Assembly (NCBI GenBank): GCA_037833965.1
Contig: AP031352.1
Span: 22,300,501-22,364,500, forward strand
Length of the DNA stretch: 64,000 bases
Origin: Marchantia polymorpha subsp. ruderalis
Taxonomy: Eukaryota > Streptophyta > Marchantiopsida > Marchantiales > Marchantiaceae
Direction of reading: 5' to 3'
The notes below the pieces were generated by a model. It was not told the origin of the DNA, did no database searches, and saw nothing but the letters and a program-made list of their open reading frames with translations. Position numbers and translations under genes: made by a program. Positions 10,881 through 24,960 of this stretch are shown here, piece after piece. Every line of letters starts with the position of its first letter. The first letter of the stretch is position 1.

Positions 10881-11834
10881 ACTCTAGGCATATAAAGTGA
10901 ATCACATAATTTGAAAAAAGTGCAGGATAATATCAAGCATAAAATTTCAATCATTATTGCTTGAAATTTATTACATTTTAAAGAATATGTAGTAATTTAG
11001 TAGCAGAATATCTTATAGCATCAATTAATTTATGAATATCATTTAATTCTAATGAAAAAATATATATAATTTTGAGATATTCGAAGCTGTTTTTACTCAA
11101 AATCATCATACAAGATCAAAGATTGAAATTTGAATATATTGTGCTTCAAGTAAATTTGAAGCCATGTATGAACAAAGAGTACATAGTCTTCGCTTTCTGG
11201 AACTTGGTAGGATTTTCATAGGTTACTTTAGAAATCGCTTTCATTTAACATAAAATATTATATTTCTTAATTTGATGAAAAAAATAAAACATAAATTGTA
11301 CAGTGACGCTTGGTCAATCAAGGCCATATCGAATTAATCTCCGTCATACTTTTGCAGTGAAGATGAACAATCTATATGGATTCTTGTGATGCCTTTATAT
11401 CAATTGTGAAACATGATAATAGTAAGTAAAGTCAAAACAACGCAAATGCACAAGCATGGCAGAACCTGGATACATGAGGCCCAGTACCGCAGGATAAGTC
11501 CATGAAATATCTCAAGCTTTGTTAAAAAAAGAAAACCTTTATAAGTATCAATGATAGCTTTTGTGAGCTTTCTTATAGAATGAAATTTTGACCTGCTAAA
11601 GAAACTTTGATTTTGCTAACTTGAATTAAATGAATATCTGAGCTAAATTCTAACTATCTCTTGTATTGTAAGTACTATAATCTTCATAACTTAAATATTT
11701 ATTTTGCAATAACTTCAAGATAGAAATCTAGTAAAGTGGTATATGTTCACTAGAAATTAAGCCATAGTTTAAACATGATAGAGTAAAAATATATTTAGAA
11801 GTAATAAATCTGATAGTGAATTCTTCGTATGATT
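10879..11834. other. AT-rich sequence, no gene seen
   Basis: Low-GC sequence with no open frame of note. It lies downstream of the copia relic (minus strand), where its 3' LTR would be expected, but I could not identify LTR ends. Confidence 0.5.
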
Positions 11835-13150
11835 TTATATCAAAATTCCAAAACCATAAGTTGTTATCAAAAATATTTTCAAAATAGTAGCTTTGGTCAA
11901 TGTATCAACTGGATTGAATTTACCTTCAATTTTAATTAGCTTAAACTTCTTATGAAAAACTTCATCTCTGATAAAATAAAATCTCATTTTAATGTTCTTC
12001 ACTTTGTGATCCATCAACTGATTTGCAACAAGATGTAACACATTTCAACTATCGCAATAAAATTTGACAACCTCTTGTTTCAATCTCATGTTCCTGATGA
12101 GTATATTTAACCATATAGATTATTTTGCTACTTCAAAAGCTGTTGTTGACTAATTTATAAATCTTTGTCAATAACATCTCCAGCTAATTTATACATCATT
12201 AATTGTAAACACATACTAAGTTGTAGATTTTCTCTTAAAGCATAATTAGCATCTATTTAGCCAAAAAAATGATATTGTCAAATAATACATCAGACAAAAA
12301 ACCATGATACCTTTTTCATGAACTTGAAAATCCACTTCATAACTTTAATGCACATTTCTTTTATATGACATGTACTTTCTCAATTTGTTCATAGCTAAAT
12401 AATATCAAATCTAGTACATATTATTAATACATGAGATAGTTTTTTCTTAAAAATATGATAACATCTTTTATTTTGTAATGTCATAGATTGAATATTGAAC
12501 TACAAAAAGTTTGAAATGTGCTATCAAAAAATGGCACATTTGGCATGTCAAACCTATCGTCATTTGTTGAATGTGTTTGTCTTGACTGATCTGTATTTTT
12601 TTATATCTAAAACTCTATGAGCATAAATCTCCAATATTTCATTGATTTTATCCACAAAAAAAAATTTGATTTAAATTTTAGTTCATTTTTGCATTTCTTT
12701 ACAAAAACTGATTTTTTGCCAATTTGAACAAGTAATCTACAAGCAATACTATAATAATGTGTTTAAAAATCTCATTATTATATTTTTCATGTAGGTATAT
12801 GAAAACCTTTGTGTTTTTATGAGCTCATTAAACCGTGTATTCCATAAGTGATACTTTTTTTCTAACCACATCAATCTAATACTTAAGATGATTAAGTATT
12901 TCATCAAATGCACATACCAATCAAGTTATAGCATATTTTGCTACATGTGAAAAACTTTGTTTTATTTCATACCATTTTTTATGTGAAACTTCTAACTAAC
13001 TTGGTTTTGTAAATTCTCCTTTTGTCATCTGCGGTAATGTAATTCACTTTTTACATCCACTTTCTATCAACCAAAGATTTTTTTGGAATTTTCACTAGTG
13101 TTTTCGTCTTCTTAGCAATCAATTATTGCATCTCAAACTCCATATCAATA
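11835..13150 (-). pseudogene. Decayed Ty1/copia pol (RT to RNase H C-terminus)
   Basis: On the minus strand the frames are broken many times but recognisable copia blocks occur in the right order. Near 13140-12900 there is an RT N-terminal block reading roughly EFEMQ-stop-LIAKK, then VKIPKKSLVDRKWM, then KVNYITADDKRRIYKTKLV, which matches the copia pattern of a cutting-and-pasting W(V)YKVK...YKARLV region. Near 12150 STTAFEVAK matches the RNase H STTEAEYMA block. At 12041-11835 an open stretch has KNIKMRFYFIRDEV followed by FNPVDTLTKA, the copia C-terminal HIDxRYHFIRD...ADxxTK signature. Integrase and gag were not found. GC is low, which fits long decay of methylated DNA. Boundaries are approximate. 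Confidence 0.75.
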
Positions 13151-13829
13151 TTTTATTCAAATTTATTGATTTTTTTTATATTTTCTTTGAAAAGAAGATC
13201 TTTATTTCTTCCAAGATCAATGCATTATAATCAACATCCTTTGATTCAAAATCATGATTTTCAAAAATGTACAAATCAGTTTTCTTAAGTCTGTAAGTCA
13301 TTTCTACTTTTTGTAAATTTTACTTTAAAATTACTATTACAATCAATATGAAAGTATTATTCATCATATAAGAATTTGAAAATGTTCTAAGACAGATTTT
13401 TTATGAATTCTATCAATTTATTGATTTATTATTATTAACTTTTATCATTTTGATTTTGATTAGTGATTTGGGACTCACCATCAATATTTTGCTCCTTTCA
13501 TTTTCGATATTCAGTAATTTGCTTTATTTGAACTAAATTATTTCCTTGTTTCACATAAATAAACGATTGAAAATTAAACTTTCCCTCAATAATATATGTG
13601 ATTGAGGATTTTTCCTTATGAGCACGAGAAAAATGAGAAATTTTACTCTATTTCAATCAAGAGGTTAATTGGAAGAAACATTCATAGTTACAAGATTTCA
13701 TAGTATTTTATTTTTCATACCACTAGCATGCTGAAATAACATTTGTTGGATGTTAAATCCACCTCTTTTTTCTTGTTTAAAGAAAATAAATTGTACAACC
13801 AAAAAATATTTTAAGATTGGTATTGCATG

Positions 13830-14700
13830 ACATCCCCGTACTTAGAAATTTCCTCCTGCCTTATATCCGTGAACCTTTCTCCCTGATCTGTGCTCACTTT
13901 CTGGTCATTAGATTACACGGTACATCACAATATTTGGGGGAAAATCGATGCCACTTACATGGATCAAGTGGTATGAAACAATGAGTACAAGGGAAATAGG
14001 CCATATGATTAAAGCACAGTACGCGCTACTCGCATTGCCTCCTTGTTCGTAGTTTTCGCAGAGTACGAATCACTGCCACGTACCCGGAACCCATTCTAGA
14101 GGCATGATAATGAGCGCAACTAGGAGCAAAAGAATGTTGAAGGACTTAACGGCCGTCGATAAAGGTAAGAGAGAAGGTCTGGCAGCTGACAGTTGTATTG
14201 TCGAGACCGACCCCTAGGTGAGAAGCCCTGCTTTGCAAAAGGAGGGTCGGATCCTAAGAATCTATTAAAGAGCTATGATCCAACTGCGGCAGCAGCAGCC
14301 TTTGAATTCGAGGCCTTCGGTCGCATGACAACACCCTGAAAACTGGAACTAGACCCTAGAGACGGGCACTCAGTCAATCCTTCTAAAGCCTGCTTTGCGC
14401 AGATTCATTATTTGAGCAGCCCCGAAAGCAATGACCAAGTTCCCGACCCGTCACCCATCTCACTTTCACTTTCTATCTGGTGACTCTGCTCGACTGGCTA
14501 GAGGGTCGGCATCATGATGACGAGCTGCCAGGTGTCCGATGGTATGTAACATGCACCTGTGCATCTCAGAGCAGGCATGGGATGCGATAGCCACTAGCAG
14601 AGTGTTCCTCCGCCCTTCCGTCGGAGTCTTGGGAACATGCTCGTGTTTACTATTAATTTCTGGAATGCGGACGAGCATCAAGTGGACAAAATAAAAGAGT
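13830..14700. other. GC-richer island in AT-rich surroundings, unidentified
   Basis: From CATCCCCGTACTTAG to about GGACGAGCATCAAG the composition rises well above the flanks. No long frame is convincing; the 71-codon minus-strand frame at 14466-14681 has no recognisable motif. It may be a transposon or gene remnant, possibly part of the 5' side of the neighbouring copia relic. Confidence 0.35.
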
Positions 14701-17700
14701 GAAGATCACATCAACCAAAAAGAAATATGACACAAAACAGTATCACAAATTATTACATATAAACCAATATCTAGGAATCTTCAATTATGTTGAACTCATG
14801 AAACTTAGGATTTACAAAGATCTTTAGTGAAAAAATATAAGAATATTATGTAAGCATTGATAAAAAAAATTTTAATCTTGCAGCACTAAATATACATTGT
14901 TTGATATTTTTGTAAAAACATGTTGAGTTCAAAATCCATATTCTCATGCCACGGCAATGCTGCAAAATGGAATGTGATTTGTCCTCACATATTTATATAC
15001 CATGGATGTTATGTCTAGAATTGATCATTACTTTGTTGTATGATTGTTCATTATATGATGTATATAATATGTAGTAATTTTGTACTTTTGAACCATGGCA
15101 CTCCAACATTTATAATCAAGTTCCATCACAAATACCATATCCATAGTAATATCATGAGTCGTTATAGTGTGTCTTATAAAATAACAAGTTTTGAAATCAG
15201 TGTTACATGAACCATTAAAATGAAGATAAATATATATAAAAAAGAGAATTTTTTCACAGTTTAAAACTTGGTGTGAGTAGATTATCTAATCTTTCGAGGT
15301 TAAAACTACTTGTAAAATTCTTGTATCACATTTCTCAAATACATGTTAAGAATATGTGTGTCTGCAATCACATAATGAGAAGATAACAAATATGTTTCGT
15401 TGATCAAAAAATATCTTTATGCCATCTTTTACATTGATAATAAGTTTATCAGTAAACAAAACATTTGACAAACAAATTTGATTTTATGTCAACATTTTAT
15501 CACACATATGAATCTACTTATCTATCAATGTCATCTTGAACGCTATGATCAGTTTATATCACCATAAAAATTTCTTCGGTTGGAAGATTTTTTTTAAAAA
15601 AATGTGATGGAATAAATAATAATTTTGAAACATTGTATTTTATGACATAATTTCTTCAATTTGTATACCCAAAAATCTACATTATGTGTTTAACTAGATT
15701 TTATCATGCAATTATAATTTTTCATAAAGAAGAAATAATAATCAACATCATCAAAAGATTTATAACTTAAGCTTTGTAATAAATATTGCCAAAGAAAGAT
15801 ATATAAAATATGGAAAATGGAAGAGAGAAATTTTCATGCTAGTTTGTTCATGACATCAAGTCAAATAACAAAAGGTATTAAATTCGTATTTAGTATTTTC
15901 ATGAATTAAAAAAAAAATTTAAAAAATGTAAATTTTAATTTTGGATGTAAAATTTGAGAGCACATTTAGACTGAATTGATTTTCAATCACACAGTCTTGT
16001 TCGTATAGTCAAAATATGTATGAATTTTGGTTATTCTTAGATGCTTTTACACAATTTTCCAATCAAAATTTTGTGAATCTTATGGCATTATAATTGTGTT
16101 AAAAACATTAACTAGAATTATTCAAAAGTTTAAATGTTAAGGATTATATTATAGTGTCTAAATTAATGTTTAAATATCTGATAAGTATTTTATTCTTTCT
16201 GTATTTATCACAAGTTTATGGTACTCTACGACGATACTCCTAGACCTGTATTTGAAGGAAATGTCTTCGGTAAAGCCTTCGTTAAAAGAAGTCTGGAAGG
16301 ACTCCTGAAGGACGTCAACTCGTTGGAGAGAGCTCCAACGCGTTGTCTACAAAAATAGAGTCTTGTTGAAGAAAAAATTTAAAAAAATCTTGTAATTCAT
16401 ATTATACGTGAAGAAATTATTATATAAACTAATAAAATTTTGAAGTCAAGAATTAGTAAACAAATTTTTTGAAAAATATGCGGTATACGTTTTTCAATAA
16501 ATTTTTATTAGCTTAGCAAGTGATTAATCTTATCTTTCAATGAAGAATAAACAATATTTATAATTTCAATTACAATTACTGTTTAATAATGCTTGAAGAT
16601 TTCAGAGAATAATTGAATTACAAATCTCTAAAAGTTCTTGATTTTCTGAAAAATGAGTAGATTTGCTTTATTCATTATTTGAAAAGAAAATTTGAGTTTA
16701 AATTAAACTATCTTCATTTAATTGAATACTATTACGTCAATAAAAATTGACGAAATAACTTGATAATCAAGAAAAAATTATGAAAATTATGATTGCTAAT
16801 ATCATTAAGAAATCAACGTATTCTAGACTCTAGAAAAAATAAAAGATTCGATCTATGAAATACGAGAAATCTTTTTTTTATTCAATTTCCACACTCTTTA
16901 AATCATTTTGAAATATTTCTTACATTTACCATCTTTAAATATAAATTTCAGAGTTTTGATTTTTCTTTAGAATATTAAAAATGTTGACAAATATATGATT
17001 ATTCGTTCAAACTTTAAGATCGGTAAAACATAATTATATCATTTTGAAATTTACAAAAATGAGAGGAATTTAAATTTTCAAGTTTTTGCAACACGTTGAA
17101 TAATCTATTTCAATTGGGTAAAATTCGTGAAAAATTATTTTACATTATTAATCAAAATCAAATCCTAAACAATGAAAGGATTTTTTTATTTGAAATTTAA
17201 ACTAATCATCTTTTCCATATTTTTTAATGGAAAAAAATTTAATAATATTTGTAAAAAATTCACAGATATTATAGGTTTCTTCAGAATTTGAACTCAAATT
17301 TTTTTCTTAATTTTCCATGCAGTTTTAATCTAAAGATATTTTCTAAAATATCTTATGATTTAAATTGAAAATATTTTATTTTAATGTGAAAATTTTAAAT
17401 TTATTATTTATATCCTAAAATAAATGCAATGAAAAAAAAACTATATTGATAAAAACTGACACATATATAGATATGTGTTTCATTTTATTAGTGAAATGTA
17501 CATAGTTAAAACTCATTGAATGATATTTTTTATTGTATTAATAATTTTCATCAAAATTATTAGATAATTTTGTTGAAAGTAATATACGTTAAGTCTATCA
17601 AGATAGATCAAAGTATTTTTTATTTAATTTCCAAAACTGCATTGATATTCATTATGATATAAATGTGTCATATGATTGATATTGATGAAAATATATGTTG

Positions 17701-19490
17701 TCAGTTTTTCAAAATTTTTGTTAACTATTCAACATCATATTTGATTTCAGCTTATTTAAGAATAATGACTTATAAATATCATTCCAAATACAAGCTGGAT
17801 TCATATTATTGTTAGTGGAGTAAATTTTTTTCACTGTTGTGATATCATCAAAATATCAACAGTGAATTATATCTTATTTGAAATTTGTATCTAAACTTAA
17901 AAACTAATTATAAAATTTCAAAGAACATATAACTTGAGCACAAAATCTTCGAACAAATACTTAGTTTTATTATAAATCATGACAAACATCCAAACTCAAA
18001 TGACCTATTACAGAATTTCTGTAATGGAATTAATAATAATATAAATAGAGGTCTATAGCAAAACATTGTGTTCAATCTAATCTTGTTTTAACTTATGAAA
18101 TTTTTTGAAATTATTTTGATATCTAAATTACGATTGTTTCCTTAATTTACGTTTTTTTTTATTTTTTATCATTAAATTTAAATAATAAAATATAATTATA
18201 TGTAAATTTTTATCCATTCAAAATTTTGCATTAAATCAATTTATTTGTGTAAACGTGATTGACTATTGTGCTACATTCACTTTGCTTTCAATGAATTACT
18301 AAAAAAATTAAAAACCAGTAATATCAAGCAAGTTGAAAACATGATACATTATTTAAGATGATTATAAAGTTGATCTTGTAATCAATGTATTAACTCTCAC
18401 ACTCTTTTGTAATTTCTTCTGGTTGTTAAAAATGATGAAAGATAAGTTTATTCCACTCTTTCCTGAAACAAATCATAAGTGTCTTGAGCTCTCAACATTT
18501 CTTGATAATTTGATATCTCTCAAACCCATTTGTACTGACAAATACTAGACTTTATAATAGATCATTCAATTAAGATTTACTTTGTATTTTGATGAATGTA
18601 AAATTTTAGCTTGTTTTACATCATCAAAACGTTTTTAAAGTCTTCAAGACAGTTCTTTTTCAATTCACGTTAGCTTGTGTAAAAAAAGAAGGTTACTGAT
18701 TAATTTTTATTTATTAATGTACATCTTCATTCATAAATAAATGAAATTGATTTTAAGAATAATTAGATTTGAAAAAGTTGTGTAAGAATCAAAGCTCATC
18801 TCAAAAGCATAAACTCGTTATGAATCATGAGAAATTTTTTTAGAGATTTGATATGCATAAAAAATGATGGCGCTTCATGGCATTCCTGTTTCAGACTATA
18901 ATTGATTTGAAAATTTCATCTTGGTATTGCATATGTTGTTTTTACATATTACAATCTTCAATGAGCTGCAAGTGGTCAGTGCTATTAGTCAATATTTACA
19001 AGCATAAGATTTGCATACTAGTCAATTTGTTCTGCAGCCTTGAATCATGAACTCACGTGACATCAGCTTTGACTAATGCGCTATATATTTATAATAACAG
19101 ACGGCAAGGATTTTGTTTGAACTTTCAAGCTATATGTATGCATTGACATGCACATATTATTCAATGTTCAGATTCACAAGATAGCAATGACATTATATAA
19201 GATTTTGATGGTCGTTGGTATATGTCTGTTGTTGTAGAGATTTGTTGAATATGTTAGATATAGTATGACATATATGCCGTTGTGATCCTATTCGAGACAA
19301 ACCCCACATTAGCCTTTTGGTATTATCCATGTTTGACCTGTCGGAGTCTTTCATATCTTTTTGCTATTTTACTTATTAATCATGTGGTTGTCAACGGATA
19401 TCATATGTCACTTTAAGAATGTAGATCCAACAATGTCTCAGGCGAAACCAATAATTTACAGTTGATATCCTGTGATGGAAAAGAAGGATA
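14701..19490. other. AT-rich block without genes
   Basis: Almost 4.8 kb of very AT-rich sequence with short scattered stops in all frames. The only break is a GC-richer patch at about 16210-16370, which includes a perfect hairpin CGTTGGAG-AGAG-CTCCAACG. No RNA gene, ORF or element ends seen. Confidence 0.55.
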
Positions 19491-22400
19491 GATTTGAGAT
19501 ACAGAAGTTTTTGGGGGTTTATATATATTGCAAATGAATTATACTCATTTCTAAGCCGTTGGCATGAAGGGCCGAGAACATTCTATGACTTTCTTTTGAC
19601 CACAAATAAGAACTTAACTTCTAGCATGATATGTACATCATTCACTAGTAGCATCTATTCTTACCCGTACATATTGTTTGATATACATAACAAACAATTT
19701 GACAACTTTTTGGCCGTTTTTTATGATTTTTGTAGATTGGAATATGTTAATAAAAAACCCACCAAAGTTTTCTAGTTTTTTTCAGAAAAATATTATGTTT
19801 TGAAACAAGATATAGAGGCAATTTATCTTCTATCCTTGAAGATCTTCTGATGATTCATGTACCTAGACAATTGAATTAGGCTAGATTAATATGGTATTTA
19901 CCGCAAAATTACTCTTAATAAACTGTCTGGTACATCTCCATCCTTGTTTAAAACTGTTTGTGATGTACAAACTAATCGAAAGCGGGCAATGTCAGCGACG
20001 AACTCCCATTTGTGAACTTTTAGAAGGTCTAGAATCGCTGTGTCCAAGTAATGTGGAATGTTTAAGGCATTCTACAAGATTTGGGATTGATTATCTGTTT
20101 AAACCATTGATAAAACAATGAGTATCAGGAAACCCACACCTGGATCTACGTTGGTGACCATTTGCACAAATATAACCAAAAATCTATCATGAGATCTATC
20201 TGTCATCACTCTCAATTCCAAGTGCACGGCCTGTACGATGACAAAAGACATAGGAGACACTTTTCTATGTGTACGGTATCTGGTTTCATGTAGCATAGCA
20301 GATAGCGTTGGTATCGGCCAGTGGGCGGGAAAATGGATGTAATGATGGATGTTTGTTCAGGTCTCTCGATTCCCCTTACAGTTGCAGTTGAACAGATAGC
20401 GATTTATCTTAAGAAATATCAACTGTCTCTGTCTCCTTTCCCTTGCGGTAGGACTTTCTTTTCGGCCGAGGTAGTAGTCTTCATTGCACTTTCAGTGCTT
20501 TTGTTTGTATACATGCTTCTTTATTGCTGAAAAATGAAAAGTAAATCGAACAATACAGCAGATGTACTGTACACTTTGTCAGCGTGCAGGGTGTAGGAGA
20601 GGATGTTCTTATGATGGACGAAGAACTACTTCATAACCGACCACGATTAATCGATTAGGACAATGCTTAACCCTCACATATAATACACTGATTCCCTTAG
20701 TCCCTATTTTTATGGGGGCAGTGTCTCAACGATGAAGCTGACATTCGTCCCAGATCGAGGTTTTAAAAATATACTGTACAAGAATGGAAAGATTCGGCTC
20801 TGAACGAATTGGTGAATCGTACATATGGTACTAAAGACTGATTTTCGTCATTGGATGTTCAGTCTGCCCATTGTACATCCACTTTATAGGAATGATCCAC
20901 AATGAGCGAGTAACCAGCACTGACATATAAGACAAACGTATCATACAAGGAGAATAATCGATGCCAGATTGAGTAGTATGTTCCATTACGAAACATGAAC
21001 TGATACTAAACTTCCTCCTGTGAGGATGATGAAGCAAAAGAGCGGAGTTTCATCATGACAATGGAATTTGATCGACTGCCGAGATGATTTCTCGGCTGCG
21101 AATCTGAGACCTTCTTTGGGGTAGCTTTACACAATCAATGAATCCAAAAATGCAGAACACGCCAAATTATCAGATTGGCCAGTACGTGCTCAATTTAAAG
21201 GGATTGTGCTTAAAGGGGGCCTCATGTACTTTTGGAGAGATCCCGAAAGGTATGACCCAGAACACCCGAAATGTTCCTAGAACTCTCTGCTGTGGATTTT
21301 CACTTTGCTGACGAAGCCTTATTTTCGAACATACTGAGTACAAGTCCTGCACGCAACAAACCATCACATGAATGCACCTGGACACACCTTCTCGGCTTCA
21401 AAAATTCCGTGTCAAACTCATACCCACACAGTTGCCTCGAGAGTAACTGTTGTATCTCCGGATTCATTCCCATTTCCTCTCGCTGACGACCTGCATTTAT
21501 TTCATCGAAATCATGATTTCATCACGTAATGATGAACACAGCAGAGAATCGAACAAAAAGCATAATCAGTTGAACTCTTGCGATTCAGCAAAAGATCACG
21601 GTAACTAATTAAGTGATCTTCCCTTGGGCGTCAATCATCCAATTCCAGTTGATAGATGAAGATGAAAGTAGGATTTTCTGTACAATTTTACGACTCTACC
21701 TGGTCAAATTTGTTTATATACATGGTCACAACTCCTATTTCTCTTGTTTTCAAACGTTTGTTGGTTTCTGGATTGCATACACTAGTGACACCGTTCCGAT
21801 CTTACATGTAGGTGAAAATGTTTCACCCCTTCATGATGACCGCAATTCTCTAAACAGGCCAGCCTATCTGTAAGGCATAATCATTGTTTCGGACGATGAA
21901 CATTAAATTTCCAGAAAGAAAGCGGAAATGTTGGGGCAAGCATATCAGATCATTAGCTGATGATAAAAGAGGACCCATACAGAAAGGTCTCGGACTTGCA
22001 GTGGCACTAACGCAGCTAGACAAGAGTTCACTTTTCTTCTGCAAGCACGAATGAACAGTTTAAAACCTTCTGAAAACTGGTCAAATAACCGGACAAGACA
22101 CAGCCAAGTTGGAGCCTTTGAATTTCGTGTTTTGCAGGTACAGGTTGAAGTGTCATTTACTTCCAAACTATTCGGATGTCCAAAATCCAGATCGCTTGAA
22201 TGAAGGTATGGGCCGCTGTTCTCCGTTCAGGATAGCTATTATGCCCTTCTTCTTTTTGTTCGACCTCATCTGGAAATGTTTGGAACTTGGCAATCCGCTC
22301 TTAGAATTTATGTAAGAAGGACACATTGGAGGCTGACTGGTGTATGAGGTCGTTCAGTGTAGCTTATCTATCATTACTCAATAACATCAATGTGAAGGAC

Positions 22401-23240
22401 AGCTCTCTCGGCCTTTAGACCACAAAACTAAATATCTGGAATATCTCTCCAAATCCATCTCCGGTTGGATGGATCATTGAATAAGAAATCCAATTGGATT
22501 TCAAAATTCCTCGCACAACAGCAACTATGACTACCTAAGTCGGATTTCAGGAGAACTTCATCACAGCTTAAATCTCTGGTCAGCTAAATTACAGGAATGC
22601 ATATCCTCTGGCACATAGGAAGGCTGCACCGGACCCACGACAACTTCAGGCTTGCTCAGTCAGTTTCTCTTGTTTTTTCTAGCAGCAGCTACGAGCTGGA
22701 TATTACACGTGAGTCTTGTTCGGGACGGTGAACTTCAACTCCAGGTATGTCAGAGAAGTCAAACAACCTTGTACAGTATCGTCCACTGTTAAAGAAAGTA
22801 GTACGTGATTTAGTAGCTGATTACCGTAAGTACAAAAAAAGTGCAAGAAATTTGATTATTTGAGGACGGCGGGAGACGCATGGACGTTTTTCAGTAATTA
22901 AGTTCGATATCATTCATGCACTTTACTTCAACTGAGAAAGATAGAATTAGTATGAATGAGAATGAACGAAGTCAGGGAGAAAGTGACAGCTTTCAACATA
23001 TCCATAGCCTCCAATGTGCCTCGTCAGCTATGGGACCCTAGTGACACTGGCACTGCAAACAAGATTCATGGTGGTCCACGCGGGGAATGTACTTAGCCTT
23101 CAGAATTGTTACACATCTTTTACGAAGTTACTGAAGCCCATCAGCATCCCATGCTTTCCATGACGCTCTTTTCAGACGCACCACACTCCTTCGAATGAGG
23201 TACTAGTATCAAAATATTCATTCCAGTCAAATGATTCCTC
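19491..23240. other. Intergenic, no supported gene
   Basis: Composition is more balanced than the preceding block. Several frames of 60-93 codons occur (for example 19494-19775, 19891-20121, 20321-20530), but none shows a motif, coding bias or splice context that I can support. The last has a hydrophobic C-terminus only. Confidence 0.45.
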
Positions 23241-23250
23241 GTTATGCATC

Positions 23251-23258
23251 TATAAAAG
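23251..23258 (+). promoter_or_regulatory. TATA box of the beta-trefoil gene
   Basis: TATAAAAG, well placed for transcription start near 23280 and followed by a 5' leader with a splice donor at 23367. It is the only good TATA box in the region upstream of the coding frame. Confidence 0.6.
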
Positions 23259-23366
23259 ACGGACCACGAATCAGGTCTCCAAGGTGAATCGAGGTCTCGG
23301 AATTCGGGTTCTTATATCAGTCTGTCATCTTTGCTCAATCACTCGGTTTCCCTTCGGCAGATTCTC

Positions 23367-23977
23367 GTAAGTTCATTCGTCCAGTCTCCTGCCACTGCGG
23401 AAGTGTGTAAATAAGCGTATGACGTTGTGTTTGTGTTTGGTGTACATATCTAGTACGTAAGGAACAATATTATGAATAATTTCCATGCTGTCATAGTTTC
23501 CAATGACGTATGAGCCATTGAAAAATTTGAGCTAGATCGGACGATGTGTACTGTAAAGAGTATTTTACGGTTTCACACCAAAAGATGTTTTACGTCTTGC
23601 TCCATGCACGTTCGAGTTTCTAATATGGTACTCGAAGTGCTCAGACGTCCGTTTCACTCCTGAGTTTGTTCACTTGATAATCTGTTGTCATTTTCACAGA
23701 TGCAGTGAGCATACCAGCTACAATTTGCATACTAACTGGCTGGCTGGTCTCTCGGGCCTGTGACTTTGAGTTCTGATGCGGTTTTCAGATTCTTTCCCAC
23801 GCTAACCATATTATCGTCGTTGGTTTCTCCTTCAGCAGCATGTCTCTGAAGTTTGATACACGGGAGCAAGATTAAGTTTGGAACGTAAATTTTCTGCAGG
23901 AACATGCTAGAGCCGCTTTGTCGGACATAAGGTTCCAGCTTCGAGCTGACTCTTGATCTCACCTTGACGATGTGCAG
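23367..23977 (+). other. Probable 5'-UTR intron
   Basis: Donor ATTCTC/GTAAGT at 23367 and acceptor TGTGCAG ending at 23977 (an alternative GTGCAG ends at 23983), 20 bp before the ATG at 23998. The interval has no open frame continuous with the CDS. Long leader introns are common in plant genes and often raise expression. Confidence 0.5.
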
Positions 23978-23997
23978 GTGCAGGAGGATCTGGCACC

Positions 23998-24960
23998 ATG
24001 GCGAGACTAACTACGGAGAACATGCAGGGCATTCCCCAGCCCTACACTCCTTTCAAGCTAATGAATGCAGAGTTCGCAAGGTTTCTTTCAGTGTCGACTG
24101 AGAACACGGCAAATCCAGTCGCGGAAGACAATGACATCAACACCCTTCCCATCTACTGGTACCTCATATCGTCTGTGAAGAGAGAGGGGTTCTACAACAT
24201 TGTCAGCTTGAAAAATGGTCTAGCTCTAACAGGACACAACTCTTCGTCGGGCGAGCGTGAAGTGTTCATGCAACCCCTGGAGGAGTTCAGTGAGAAACAA
24301 CTCTGGACTATGGTTCCCACGAAGATATTCGCAGATGGGTTCTACCGTGTCCAGAATTACAGCACGAAAGTGGACCTCCAGACTGTCGCGGCGGGAGACG
24401 GAAACAAGGTCACCACCATTGACACGGGTGACAAAGTCGAAACATTCAGCTTGCAATGGATATTCAGCTTCGCTGAGGGCATCAGGCAGGGAATTCCCCC
24501 TCCTTCCATGCCCTTCAGGATCATGAACTATCAGCATTTGCGATTTGTGTACGGCGAAGAAAAAGTTCTTTTCCTGAGAGACAAGATCAATACCTTGCGG
24601 GAGCAGCAGTTCCGGCTAGTGGTACCCAGGTTGAAGGAATGGCGCGAATCCTACCTTATCGAGAGTCTGAACATGAACTTGTTTGTGACTGATGATGGTG
24701 TTTCCAAGGCTGAAATTGCAGGCGTGCAATTGGCCGAGAAGGATGAGAAAGATCTGAACCAGTACTGGATCATTGTTCCTTCCAAGAAGTTCGATGGCGG
24801 CTTCAGACTCCGCAATGCTAAAACCAAAGGCTATCTCATCAACGGCCCCACGCATGCCGGCAACCAGCTGAGCAGCATGTCCAGCATTGATGAATGGCCC
24901 GATCAGGTCTGGACGATCTCTCTGGTTATCCCTGCTCTCGAGCATCACATCCATGAGTGA
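23998..24960 (+). CDS. Tandem beta-trefoil (ricin-B-like) protein, 320 aa
   Basis: Two internally similar halves follow each other, about residues 11-157 and 165-308. The first opens with GIPQPYTPFKLMN and the second with GIPPPSMPFRIMN. Each contains a repeated pattern of short beta-strand blocks ending in QxW-type motifs (QLWTMV 101-106, LQWIFS 152-157, QYWIIV 255-260, QVWTIS 303-308), as in ricin-B-like carbohydrate-binding folds. There is no signal peptide or membrane segment, so it is probably cytosolic or nucleocytoplasmic. Sugar binding is inferred from fold only. The start has a good context (CACCATGG) and sits just after a probable leader intron. The frame is single-exon and intact with coding-like GC, and it is followed by poly(A) signals. 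The exact family is not certain. Confidence 0.82.
   Translation: MARLTTENMQGIPQPYTPFKLMNAEFARFLSVSTENTANPVAEDNDINTLPIYWYLISSVKREGFYNIVSLKNGLALTGHNSSSGEREVFMQPLEEFSEKQLWTMVPTKIFADGFYRVQNYSTKVDLQTVAAGDGNKVTTIDTGDKVETFSLQWIFSFAEGIRQGIPPPSMPFRIMNYQHLRFVYGEEKVLFLRDKINTLREQQFRLVVPRLKEWRESYLIESLNMNLFVTDDGVSKAEIAGVQLAEKDEKDLNQYWIIVPSKKFDGGFRLRNAKTKGYLINGPTHAGNQLSSMSSIDEWPDQVWTISLVIPALEHHIHE

Noticed and set aside
16205..16370. Possible fragment of the giant LTR family (GACGTC, CTCGTT and TCTTCGG words)
   Set aside because: Shared words are short and not collinear with any part of the intact LTR.
20321..20530. 69-codon frame with a hydrophobic C-terminal segment
   Set aside because: No supporting promoter, homology or coding bias; such frames are expected by chance in this composition.
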